From Chionis minor (taxonomy: Eukaryota > Chordata > Aves > Charadriiformes > Chionididae), in the NCBI GenBank assembly GCA_013398295.1, contig VZSF01000979.1, positions 62,001 through 126,000 on the forward strand: a stretch of DNA of 64,000 bases, in the 5' to 3' direction. Below the pieces are notes generated by a model. That model searched no databases. It had not been told where the DNA came from and saw only the letters and a program-made list of their open reading frames with translations. This document shows positions 1 to 12,100 of the stretch, one piece after another; the stretch's first letter is position 1; each line of letters begins with the position of its first letter. The position numbers were made by a program, and so were the translations under genes.

Positions 1-2275
1 AGTCTTTCTATATTTTCTATACTATTGTGATCCACTGAAACGAGTAGTATTTGTTATGCAGATACTGAAATTACCTAATATCCTAACTACTTCCAGGCCT
101 GAGCACACCTCATCTAGGGATTCCTGCTTAATAGACATGTTCCCTCCTACTAATGTATAAAACTTCAAACTCCAAAAAGAGCATTCAGCGATATACAGTT
201 ACCTGAATGAATGCACCCAAAGCAACAAAGACTGTGAAAACACCAAGCAGCTATTCTACAAGCAACAGGAGTTTGCTTTTTTCTGAATTAGTTTGGCATT
301 CCAAAATAAATAATGGTCTGTAAGTCTGTAATGTAATCTGCTTTTCTGAATGTGTGCAAATTACTAAGAAATGCTAGCTGACTCCAGCAGTTCATCTTTT
401 CTAAGGTCTTACTTTTGATGTTGCCTGATGCAAGATGCATAGGACATCATGACAAAAAGAACTTAATAATAATACCCAGAATAATTTGGAAGTACTTAGA
501 AATAATCCTATATCAGGAATATTTCTTTTAATCCTCAAGAAGCATTATTCTCCAACATGATGTACATTCCCCACATATGTACCAAATGTCACATATACTT
601 CAAACAGGTTTGAACTGATTATTTTAATCCACATGAAAGTCCTTAGTTTCCCTGTTTCTCCCACTGGTGTAGTTAATCATGTCACAGAAAGAAATCTTTC
701 ACTCTGATTTGAAAGCAAGCACCACTCCTCCATGTGCACTTAGTTGAAGTATAGAGACACAAAGATTTGTATAAAATAAAATACCCAAACCAAATAAACA
801 AATGGAACCACAGCAACTTATTGCCACTTTTGAAACTGGAGTAAAACCAGCAGTAGTACTACAACTCACTTGCAAAAAAATGAAATTACAACTGCTTCCA
901 AAATCTCGGTGTTCTTTTATTTTGAATGCCATTTTGGTTTCCTTTAATTTTGTGCACAGAACCTTTACCTGGAAAAATGTGTCTAGTCTTTTAAACTGGT
1001 ACCAACAGAGCTCAGATCCTCATTCAGCAAAAGTTATACGTGTGCTCCATTTCATCAACTTTGAGTCGTCCCACTGTGGTAATTAAATATATTTTATAAC
1101 ATGTAGAGGCAAACATATCCATAAATTATTACTAAATGAGGACCTTTGCTCTGAAACCCAGATTTGAAACTGTGCAGTTTTCTAAAATTTCCACAGATCT
1201 ACAAGTAAAGGTGTACCCAAAGCGTTCTCATAAAATTAAGACAGAAGTCAGAAGATGTATTTAACTATTATAGTGATGATTAACAGCTGTAGTTTATTAG
1301 CCTCAGAAGAACTTACAAAAATCCCACTAACTTCCTCTTATTCACCAAATTCTTCGCGCCAATTCAATGAAAAAATGGTGGATTTTTCTAGTAGCACCGA
1401 GATCTCCAGATCCTTATAGGGTATTTTGATTTCTCTTTTTCTTGCTTAAAGGACCATGGGTTCTCTTGTTTTATAAGCAACAAAATGATTCTTCGCCAGG
1501 TCCAGTGTGAAAACTCATACACTGCTGAAGGGATGTCACTCCATCTGAGCATCATTCTGGTAAACAGAAAAAGTCCTGCAAGCTGCTCTTTTACTGAGTG
1601 TTTAATGAACCCTTAAAGTCCCTACCCACAGGCCTGAATCTGGCTGATTATTACCTTTGTGATTTATTTGGTTATTTATTAATGAAGTCATTTGGAAGCA
1701 GGGAAAGAGGGGGAAGGGGTACCACGCGAATGTTCACTACGCGAGGGCAAAGGCAGTTGCCTGGTATTTCCTCTACACAGCAAAGCATAACGAGACACAA
1801 AGACTAGAGAAAATAGTCCACTGTCTGAAGACTTACTGCATCTCCAGAGCTGCTGAGAATGGGGAGGTGGGTGGCTGGCTTCCTCCTGAAGGCAAATGAC
1901 CGGCCAAAGTGCGTTTTTAAAGGGTGATGTAAGATGAATTAAACTCGACCAGCCAAACAAACCCCCCACCTCAACGATGTGTTTCTCCTGCTGAGCAGGG
2001 CGAAAGAGGTGGCATGGAGCACGCCCAGCTCTCTCCTGCCATACTAGAAGGGGGGCTGGCCGACGGTAGACACTTGTTAATCAATTATGAGTGGGCAGAT
2101 GCCCCTTTAAGGTCTGCTGTGCTCTCCAAGAGCTGCAGCCGGAGGCTTGGGCGGGGGGTGTAAGATTTGGCTTTATTTGTACAGCCTAGCGCTGCGCTCG
2201 CTCTACGTGGAGGTTTCCAAAGCCCGGAGGTCTTTGGGGGGGAAGGGGAGGGTAGGGGTAGGAAAGTTGTGTGCG
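1..2275. other. 5' flank of ITGA1, no gene recognised
   Basis: AT-rich to about 1650, then progressively GC-richer towards the gap at 2276, as expected on approach to a promoter island. The open frames here are short and have no family signature. I see no recognisable transposon. The last ~600 bases are the only visible part of what is likely the distal ITGA1 promoter. Confidence 0.6.
2103..2112. promoter_or_regulatory. CArG-like box upstream of ITGA1
   Basis: The ten bases CCCTTTAAGG fit the SRF-binding CArG consensus CC(A/T)6GG except for one C in the A/T core. It lies about 1 kb upstream of the ITGA1 start codon, although the unsized gap between makes that distance uncertain. ITGA1 is a smooth-muscle-expressed gene and SRF/CArG control has been proposed for it (from memory). 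A one-mismatch decamer is weak evidence by itself. Confidence 0.3.
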
Positions 2276-2928
2276 NNNNNNNNNNNNNNNNNNNNNNNNN
2301 NNNNNNNNNNNNNNNNNNNNNNNNNNNNNNNNNNNNNNNNNNNNNNNNNNNNNNNNNNNNNNNNNNNNNNNNNNNNNNNNNNNNNNNNNNNNNNNNNNNN
2401 NNNNNNNNNNNNNNNNNNNNNNNNNNNNNNNNNNNNNNNNNNNNNNNNNNNNNNNNNNNNNNNNNNNNNNNNNNNNNNNNNNNNNNNNNNNNNNNNNNNN
2501 NNNNNNNNNNNNNNNNNNNNNNNNNNNNNNNNNNNNNNNNNNNNNNNNNNNNNNNNNNNNNNNNNNNNNNNNNNNNNNNNNNNNNNNNNNNNNNNNNNNN
2601 NNNNNNNNNNNNNNNNNNNNNNNNNNNNNNNNNNNNNNNNNNNNNNNNNNNNNNNNNNNNNNNNNNNNNNNNNNNNNNNNNNNNNNNNNNNNNNNNNNNN
2701 NNNNNNNNNNNNNNNNNNNNNNNNNNNNNNNNNNNNNNNNNNNNNNNNNNNNNNNNNNNNNNNNNNNNNNNNNNNNNNNNNNNNNNNNNNNNNNNNNNNN
2801 NNNNNNNNNNNNNNNNNNNNNNNNNNNNNNNNNNNNNNNNNNNNNNNNNNNNNNNNNNNNNNNNNNNNNNNNNNNNNNNNNNNNNNNNNNNNNNNNNNNN
2901 NNNNNNNNNNNNNNNNNNNNNNNNNNNN
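2276..2928. other. Assembly gap of 653 N
   Basis: A run of N inside GC-rich sequence directly upstream of ITGA1 exon 1. Open frames crossing it are artefacts of translating N. The missing bases probably contain the core promoter and transcription start. The true length may differ from 653. Confidence 0.98.
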
Positions 2929-3141
2929 GAGGACGGACGTTAAATTCTTGATGCGAAGAAACAACGTAAAGAGTGAATAACAAACAGGAAATGCCTAACT
3001 CGGCTGCAAGGCGGACGGGCGGCGCAGAGCGCTGAGCTCCAGTCGCAGCACAGCACCGCCGGGCGCGCCGGCGGCAGGACCGCTCCCGCCGCCCCTGCCC
3101 TCGCCCCGGGCTCCCGGCCCCGGGCTCGCAGAAGCCCAGGC
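2929..3141 (+). promoter_or_regulatory. ITGA1: ITGA1 5' leader / proximal promoter
   Basis: From about 3000 the sequence is very GC- and CpG-rich and leads into the ITGA1 start codon. An in-frame stop (TAA at 2941-2943) precedes the ATG, and I see no in-frame ATG between them, which supports the start at 3142. There is no TATA box. The transcription start cannot be placed because of the gap just upstream. Confidence 0.6.
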
Positions 3142-3169
3142 ATGGCTGCCTCCTACTGGATGCTGGCAG
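3142..3169 (+). CDS. ITGA1: ITGA1 exon 1 (signal peptide start)
   Basis: Only 28 coding bases: nine codons plus one base, then GTGAGG donor. The ATG has G at -3 and G at +4, a strong Kozak context. Joined to exon 2 it reads [18 protein letters not shown] before the conserved NVDVKN start of the mature chain. It lacks the Arg/Pro-rich extreme N-terminus of the human protein. Confidence 0.88.
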
Positions 3170-6100
3170 GTGAGGAAAGCCCCCTTTCTCTCTTGGAGAC
3201 CCAGGTACCGAAAGCAGCTCCACTCTCTGGGGAAGGGCGGGGGGTGAATCTGTTGGGGGCTGGCACCCGATGGACCGCGTCGCCCCTTCCCTGAGCCCTC
3301 CACCTGCCCTGTCCCGGGAATGTCCTGCCCGGAGCGGCTCTCCAGCTGCAGCCCTTCAGGGACTTCTGCGGTTTGTCTCTCTCTGGGAATTTTAACTCCT
3401 AAACCAATCTTAGAACCGGGGGCGTCGGAGGGACACTGCTAGATGAGGATGAACGGATAAGAACAAATACCATAACTGAATCTGGCTTGGGAAAAGAGGT
3501 GCACCTGGCAACTACTTTTTTTTTATTATTTTATTTTATTAGGGTAGCTTTTCTGTTTTCTTCCGTTTAGCATTCAGATGTTCTGAGTGGTAAAAAGGAA
3601 GTAAGGAAGCGGTTAACTGCACCCAACTAACTTCAGAAAGAGAGTTCATCCGGAGATGGAATATGTAATATTTCCTTTTAGGGTTTCATTTATTGTTAGG
3701 GACTTACTTGTTTTAGTAAGACAAATAACAGCAAGTAACAATCCCCCCTAGCTGGTCAGTCTGCAGTAATACCTTGGATCTGAAATCAGGGGAATCCAAG
3801 AAGTGGGCAGGAGGGTAAGGCAATGCTGGAACTCGTGCTTGCAGACTTTGACACCGAGCTCCCCAGCAGCTCTCGCGCTGGCAGCTGGCGTACATGGTGA
3901 ATCTGAGGCTGTACAGAGGAAGAAATCAGTTTCGTAAGAACTGTCAAAATGCAGGCAGCAGCAACTGGGGAAAAGGCAAGACTTGGGCTTTTCCTTCTTC
4001 ACACTGTGCTTATTGTGCAAGAAAGAACTGATACAGAAAAATGCGAAAATCTGAATGTAGTACTTTGGCATGCCATAGTTAGCCCTTGTTCGTAGATTTC
4101 TTTACTATGTTTATTACACTGTGATACTCGCCAAAATACGCTTTCCTTCACAGAAGGAGGCTTTGTAAAGTGGTCACAATTTACTGTGCCATAACTTCCC
4201 TTCAGGGATTTAAAGTTGCCTCTACTACTGCTAACAGATAGTTCACTGGTAACGACAAAAGTTTATTGTTACATAGGAAAACATCTCAAGGGTGGGTCCC
4301 ATCCAGAACTGTCAGGGGCTTAAAAGTGTTTGTTGTGGGTTTTTATTTTTCTATTTTTAAAAAGCTGCTGTGAAATAGAATACACTTAGAAATAAAAGGA
4401 GGCATTTACAGATACCAGGAATTGAATTCAAATTTTCTCAGATAAGAGAACTAGTCCTACATAAACAAGTCAAAATGTCGTAAAAATAACGACAAGGAGT
4501 TTTAGAATTAGTGGAATAAAAAATAAATGCAAATTAATTAGGTGCTCCTCTTTCTTAAAAAAAAGGCAAATAATTTAGCATGCATTAGCAGAAAAAATTA
4601 GCACCTCTAGAATAAAGAAGGTGGTTCATAGAGGTATGTGTTTGTGACTATTTTTTTAAATTCAACTTGGTACTGTGCAGACTCTGAGAATCTTGAGTAC
4701 AGGAAGTCTGACATGCAGACAAACAGAAGTGCACAGAGAAATGACAAGTCTGATAAGGGCTGAGGAAAATGATCTATGAAGAAAGACTAAATGAGTTACG
4801 CTTGTTTATCTAGAAGAGAGAAAACTAAGGGCAAATGGTTGAGAACTTCAAATACATGTATTTCACCAAAGTATTATCAGTGAGACTTTTCTTCCAAGTG
4901 TCAATGTTTTCTTTGCTTTGTGAGTGCCCTCGATCATGACCTTCTATATCCCATATGTTGGTTTGTAAAGAGACTGATGAATAATTGGTTCTCCATACCC
5001 AACAAAGGACACGAAAAAAATCAACGTAACTTGCTATGCAAAAGACGCAGGGAATATTCAAAAGAACTTTCTTACTCTTCAGGTAACGAATTGCTAGAAC
5101 AGGCTACCAAAAAAACCCACCCCTGCATAATCTTCACTGAAAGTTTTGATGAAATTGGATAAACAACACCTGTGAGGGATGGTTGAGGTTTACTTCACCT
5201 GGCCTCAGTGTATGTGTTTTGATTGGGGATCTACTGAATTTTTCTCCAGCTCTACATTTCAACAGAAGAGAAAGGAAGAAATCGATCCAAAGGGTTCCAG
5301 TACTTTTTAATGCTTCTTCACTTATAGTTTTATGCACAGCCTGCACCCTCCTGGAATTCTCTCCTCATTGGTGGTGATCATGTTATTGGTACTGATTAAG
5401 AGTATTCATCTTTATAATAGGAAAGGCCAGTAATCATAAAGACAGAACTGTATGCAGAAAATGAAGGGGTCTCTGTCCAGAGCCTGCAAAAGCAGGATAG
5501 ACACAGGATAAAGGGAAAGCATGAAAAAATACATTTTTTCCAGCTTCTCTCTTCCATCTTTATCTTTCTTTGCTATTCCAACAATAATGTCCAAAACTTC
5601 TCAGCAGACTTCCCCCCTATATTTGAGATTCTTTCCCACTACTTTTTCTTAGCCAGGATTTAGGCGTGTTTGCATGAGTTCTAGCTAAAATGGCTATAAT
5701 ATGGGGAAGAGGGAGTTTCCTATGAACTTGACCTCTCCTTGCCTAAAATCTGTACACAACCTATCTTTATAAAGCAGCTGATTGAGACTTGAAGATGTAG
5801 GGCAGTATGTCTCAAACGTTTTCAAAATAATAATCTTATAAAAACATCATGGCTTCAATGTCCCTATGAATATATGCTACCATCATTTTTATCTTGTTTT
5901 GGACTGTGCTTAAGAAGACCTGAAAATGGATGCCAAATTGCTGCAATTATTACTATATACAAAATTGCTTTTTAAAAGTGACAAATGGTAAGAACTGCCA
6001 GGTTCTATGGTTCGTCTTAATATTTAAAAAGACTGAAACAGACTATGTAATTTTGGACTCAGGTTAAAACTGTATGTAGAGTTAAAAGTATCCATTTGTT

Positions 6101-9100
6101 TTGGCTCTGCTGAGGTCAAATTAATCTCTCTCCCTGACATTAGCAAAATTACTATGAACTTACAGTCACATGCTTCTTAAATTTTTGGAAAAGCTGTTTT
6201 TCTTCTACTGTTCACTCTTTGACATATTCAAACAAATAACAATACCCAGTACTTACTTTTTACCGGAGTAGGCAAAGTATCATCACTAGTAAATGTTTTC
6301 CTTTATAAGTTGACAATGGTCTTGCTAATTTTGGATCCAATCTTACAGTTGCCACTAAATACTTCTAGATGATGTAGGTTCATAACCAAACAAAATCTGG
6401 TGATTTTTTTTGTTTGAGAAAGGCTTCAGTGCATCTCAAACTGCCAGTTGTTGTAGAAAGAGACATTAACATGTTGAGTGGCAACTTTATTTCAAGGTGG
6501 TTGTTCTTTTGTTGGTATAGATTTCATTTAATGCAGCAAGTCACCTGCTTGCATGAAGTAAATGTTTATTTTCTACTGGATGGTACTGGATGCCAGCTTG
6601 TAACCTTTATCTAAAATATGTCCCATCTCCAGGGATGTGAGGCTGCTTGTAAAAAAAAATTAGACTGCAACCAACAATCAGAGAAAAGTTTGTAAATACA
6701 CAGCCGCAAAAGAATAAAAAATAAAATAAATATTAATGTGGAAGGTAAATAGGCACTACAGCTAATTTTTCTTGAAAGAATAGCATGAGGTCAACCCTTA
6801 CAATTTTATAATCACAAAGAGCAAAAAGACAAAAATTCACCATAAATTCACTATTCAGCACTTACATAGATAATTGAAATGAACTCCTAAAGAAAAGCTG
6901 AATGCACACTCTGCTTAAGCCACATTAAACATTAAAACAAAATTATGAGCAAGTACAACCCCAAGTTAAAGAGTTATTTACATGTGTGCTTATGTTATAT
7001 TCCCTTGGGTGGTCCATCTTCCTTCTGTGAAACTATTCATGCTAACATAGTTAAGCATGTGTACTCACAGGAAGAGACTCTGAGCTCTCATAAATAAATC
7101 CTATTATGTAATATCTGATAAAATTGTTTTTACATTAGTATCAAGCTCAGAAACAAGGAACACACATTACTGGGCCACATCTGAGTTCAGTGTCCTGTCA
7201 CAACAACTGACCAGTGCTACATACTTGAGAGAAATTTATATGTACACCATAATGGGAGATAAGGGATGATTTTTGCTCACAGTAGCCTTGTATCTCACTA
7301 AATCCTTGACTCGAAAGGCTTTCCAAGTTGGCAAATTCCATAATCCACAGTGGGTGATAACTAAAAGAAAGCAGAAACTTCCTTTGAACAATTCTAAGTT
7401 TGCCACTTTCTCATCTCCAAGAGGGTGTCCCCTTGCTTTTCAGTTACCAGACTGAGTGTGTGGACATTTCAAACTTACTGTAACTGTTCCAGTTGCCCTG
7501 ATAGTTCTTCTACTTTCTCGAATTATTTCATTCTTTTAAATAATTCTTCGTACATGCATTTTTTTCTATTCTCCTTTCTTTTATTTTTCTCATTTTTTCT
7601 AAATTTGCAATATTCATTCTGAAATGGAGTTTTCATTGCTATGCACCATTTCAAAAGAAGCTGCAGTATTTACGTAATAACATTACCTCTTTTTTTAATA
7701 TTCTTTCTGGCTCGCTAAATTCGTCTAGGCTGCAAACTGAGCTGTCAAGTTATTGTTCAGATCCCTTTTCCATGCAAATATCATTCAACTAATCTGTGTG
7801 TTAATTAAAAGGATTTTTGCAAGGCATATTACATTTGTCAACACCAGCTTCAATCGAGAGGTGCATTAACTGCTTCTGAAGCTTCTCAGAACTGCCTCAC
7901 GCTGACTGAGAGCTAGTAGACTCAGGGAGCAGGTCAAGCTCCGGTATAGGCTGAAGTGTAATCTGCGAGTTTAACCAAAAAACTTCTAAGGTGAAGTTCG
8001 GGTTAAGAGCAACGTCGAAGTAACAGCTCAGGTTCTGATGGCGCCTGGGTCTGGTTCCCCTGTCAGCCGGCGGCGCTGGCCCGAGCAGCCACAGCCCCGG
8101 GCTGAGGTACCACCGCCTCCTCTCGCCGCCCCCACAGAGCCGCCTGCTGGGCCCTACCTTCTCATCTCTCTCTCCCTCTGTCACCATAACCTGCCACAAC
8201 TACTCGGTTTCCGGGCTGTTTGTTAGGGGTGGGTTGGTTGGTTTGTCCGTTTCCTCTTCTCGCACGTGAGGGACTGTGCTGGAAGCGCTGTGAAGTCTGC
8301 CTTGTCGCCGTAACCACCCTAGAGGTGAAGGACTAGCGCCGGCCCTCTCCCGCCTCGCGGCGCGCAGGCCCACTGCGGCTGCCACCGCGGTCTCCCGCCG
8401 GAGCGCCCCGGCCCTGCGCCGCCCCTCAGCCCCCACCCCCCGCGCATGCGCCGCGTCTCGGGGCGGTGGCGGGGGGCGGNGTCCGCATGCGCCTCGGGCG
8501 CCTCGGCGGAAAGGCAGGGGGAGGGGGGCGGCCGGCCGGCGCCTGTCAGGACGGGCTGCGCGCATGCGCCGTGGGGTGGCTGTGCGCTACGCATGCGCGT
8601 CGGGCAACCGGCGGGGAGCGCGCGGAGGGTACGTCTCGTCCCACCTGAGGGTCCGGCCCCGGCTTCGCCGCGGGCCTGGGGTAGGCCGGCGTTAGGGAAG
8701 AGCAGCTCATCGCGGTCCGGTGTAGGCCGCCCGCCCGCCGGTCGGTCCGCCCGCCCGCTCTCCCGGCGGCTGGGAACGCGTGGCTCCCGCCGCCAGGCCT
8801 CCCTGGGCAGGCCTGCTGGTCGCTGCCGCCGCTGAGGGGAAGCCGGGGGGCGCGGCGGCGCAAGGAGCCGCTAGGATGAAGCTGGTGAGGAAGGACCTGG
8901 AGAAGGATAATGCGGGGCAGGTGACGCTGATCCCCGAGGAGCCCGAGGACATGTGGCACACCTACAACCTGCTGCAGGTGGGTGACAGCCTGCGGGCCTC
9001 CACCATCCGCAAGGTGCAGACTGAGTCGGCCACGGGCAGCGTGGGCAGCAACCGCATCCGCACCACGCTCACCCTCTGCGTGGAGGCTATCGACTTCGAC

Positions 9101-12100
9101 TCACAAGCCTGCCAGCTGCGGGTCAAGGGCACTAACATCCAAGAGAATGAGTATGTCAAGATGGGGGCCTACCACACCATCGAGCTGGAGCCCAACCGGC
9201 AGTTCACGCTGGCAAAGAAGCAGTGGGACAGTGTGGTGCTGGAGCGCATCGAGCAGGCCTGTGACCCAGCCTGGAGCGCTGATGTGGCAGCCGTGGTCAT
9301 GCAGGAAGGGTTGGCTCACATCTGCCTGGTCACTCCAAGTATGACACTTACCCGTGCCAAAGTGGAGGTGAACATTCCCCGCAAACGGAAAGGGAACTGC
9401 AGTCAGCATGACCGGGCCTTGGAGAGGTTTTATGAGCAGGTGGTGCAAGCCATCCAGCGGCATATCAACTTTGAGGTGGTGAAGTGTGTACTGGTGGCTA
9501 GCCCAGGCTTCGTACGGGAGCAGTTTTGTGACTACATGTTCCAGCAGGCGGTCAAGACTGACAACAAGCTTCTGCTGGAGAACAGGTCCAAGTTCCTACA
9601 GGTAAGGAGCTAAACAGTCTCCAAAGTGGGTAGAAGGAGGTTTAAGATAATAGCTAAAAGGAGGTCTGATAATAGAAGATGGGAAATAATTCATATACTA
9701 GAGAAAATAAGTTTCTCTCTGAGCATCATAAGGAAATTATTCTCATGTCTCCCAAACTATAAGGTAATTTTGCAATATACGAGGATGATTCTTTCCTAGG
9801 ATACCTTAATGTGGAGTAGAGAAAGTATTAAATATTTCAAACTCCATATAAGGGCATACTTAATCTTCAATCAAGAGTGAAGTGCAAGTTGGAAAATAAT
9901 TTAACTGTAGTGTTAAACTGTCATACTGTATAGCATACATGTTTAATAACAGCTTTCTAAAGCTTTTTAAGGAAGAAAAAAAGTACCTGGATGTGGTAGA
10001 GGTTAGTCAATTGTGTTGTTAGTTTTGTACTACCTAGTTAAAGGTTACGCAGACCATAGCATTTTTTCATGTTCCTTAGTCATCTCATTGATTGAGTGGC
10101 TGGGGTTTTTTGCCTTTCACTGAAGTAGGCACACTCGGAGCCTAAAATAAGTTTTCTTTTTCATAAGGGTACTTTTATAATTTTTTTTAATTGGAGTAGG
10201 CCTATAATCTATGCTTGCAAAAGGACAGGGGGAGCAGGTGACAAAATGGGTCCCAGTACTTAATGGTCACAATGTATAGGAGAGAAATTGTGCCAAGAAG
10301 CCTCCTTTTGCATTTGAAGCAAGGTGGTAATAGTAAGTGTGAAAAGTTGTAATGTACTTCACAGCTTTGTAAGCATAGTAGCTATGCAGTTGTGCAAGAC
10401 TTGATGCTTTTGCACTATATTTCTACAGTCTTCAGAGGTTTTCCTCTGCTTGAATGCTTTAAAAGGAAGAGGCTTAAGTCTTAGTTTTTTAGTCGTTTCA
10501 AGTGGCCTTCCCTTGAATAAGAGAAACGGCTCTCCTGCACTTCTTAAAATACAGTTTAAGGGATTTGGTCTAGGCTTTGGGTTGCAGGAGGGATTCTTTA
10601 AGAAAAGAATAATGTAGATTTCAAGAATGAGATAACTTCCTTGAGCAGTTAACAAGATAAATACTACTTATGGTGGAAGCTGTTTGTGATTGGCTAAGTA
10701 AGAAAATAGTCCTATTTATTTAAAAAAATAACAAACCAAACCTTTGAATTTTATTTTTTTTTCCATAGGTCCACTCTTCCTCAGGACATAAATATGCATT
10801 GAAGGAAGTCCTCTGCGACCCAACTGTAACTAGCCGTCTCTCTGACACTAAGGCAGCTGGTGAGGTCAAAGCCTTAGATGACTTCTATAAAATGCTGCAG
10901 CATGAGCCTGACCGGGCTTTTTATGGCCTAAAACATGTGGAGAAGGCCAATGAAGCCATGGCCATCGATACCTTACTGATCAGTGATGAGCTTTTCAGGC
11001 ACCAGGATGTGGCTACACGTGCCCGATATGTTAAATTGGTAGATAGCGTACGGGAGAACATGGGCACAGTACGCATTTTCTCCAGCCTTCACGTGTCTGG
11101 AGAGCAGCTTGGCCAGCTGACAGGGGTCGCAGCCATCCTGCGCTTTCCTGTTGCTGAGCTCTCTGACCAGGAAGATGAATCTAGCTCTGAAGAGGATTGA
11201 TAACAGTGACTTCATTCTACGGTTTCTTTTCCAAGTCATGTTGAAATGACATTAAAGGCCCTCCCTTCCTAAATACTGTATGCAGATGTGCCATGACATG
11301 TAATTTAAGTTCTCGATAGTATTTCTCACAGTATATAGCTCTGCTCGGCACAGTAATGGATATCTGTTCTCTGGTAATGATTATTGGTATACTGTGAATT
11401 GGAGCTGGCTGTTTTTGCAGATTACACCCTGAACCTTCAACAGTACAAGAAACTAATTTGACTCCCCAAAGCTGCCTATTCTGCATGTTAAGGCAGACTG
11501 GCAGCTTAGTGTTTTGCAATGTGTATGAAAAGATAATAAACTAAGAGGAAGAAAACTATGTCAGAGTGTCTAATTCTGTTTACATGCTTGAAAACCGTGT
11601 TGCAAAACAAATGTAAACTTCATGCAAGACATATCAAAACTGTGCTTGATGTTAGGAATTCACCATTCTTCCAAAGATGTGGCAAAGGAGTGGGATCAAC
11701 ATCATCTGTTAGGGGTTTTTTTTGGTGCTATGAGTCTAACCACTTACATATTTCTGTGAAACACTTCAAGCAATCTTTCAGAAACCAGACCCTTTGAATT
11801 AACTGTTTCCTCCCTAATATGATAGTAGATGCAAGATAAATTTCAGTAATCTTTCTGAATCCTGTTACCTTGGGAGATTGTCCTGAAGGCTAACAAAGTA
11901 TGATGTATCTTGTGATTAACTGTGCTCTCATAAAGTGGCGTTGGGATTATTTAGTACCCAGTTCAATGAAGGTATATGAAAAGGCTTACAAAATCAAGAC
12001 CCTAGTTTCCATGACGAATCTTTTGACAGCAAATAGTTTGTCAGTTTATAATCTGGTATTTGTCTATTTGTGTACCTCTTTAAAAACATACATAAGCTGT

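Larger units (their letters stand above)
8030..8875 (+). promoter_or_regulatory. PELO: CpG-rich promoter and 5' leader of PELO
   Basis: A sharp rise in G+C and CpG from about 8030 continuing into PELO exon 1, without a TATA box, typical of a housekeeping promoter. It holds an E-box CACGTG at 8273-8278 and four copies of CGCATGCGC, the core of the NRF1 site, at 8443-8451, 8484-8492, 8561-8569 and 8590-8598. Many open frames cross this island on both strands; they follow from base composition. The transcription start is not determined. Confidence 0.75.

Noticed and set aside
2147..3223. Several 226-345-codon open frames around the gap
   Set aside because: Most of their length is translated N; the flanking parts are GC-rich promoter sequence.
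8780..8875. 32-residue N-terminal extension of PELO
   Set aside because: The frame is open but starts only at GTG, and the conserved PELO N-terminus begins at the ATG at 8876.
8200..8961. Multiple long open frames on both strands in the PELO promoter
   Set aside because: High G+C removes stop codons; the residues are Arg/Pro/Gly/Ala-rich without domain character.
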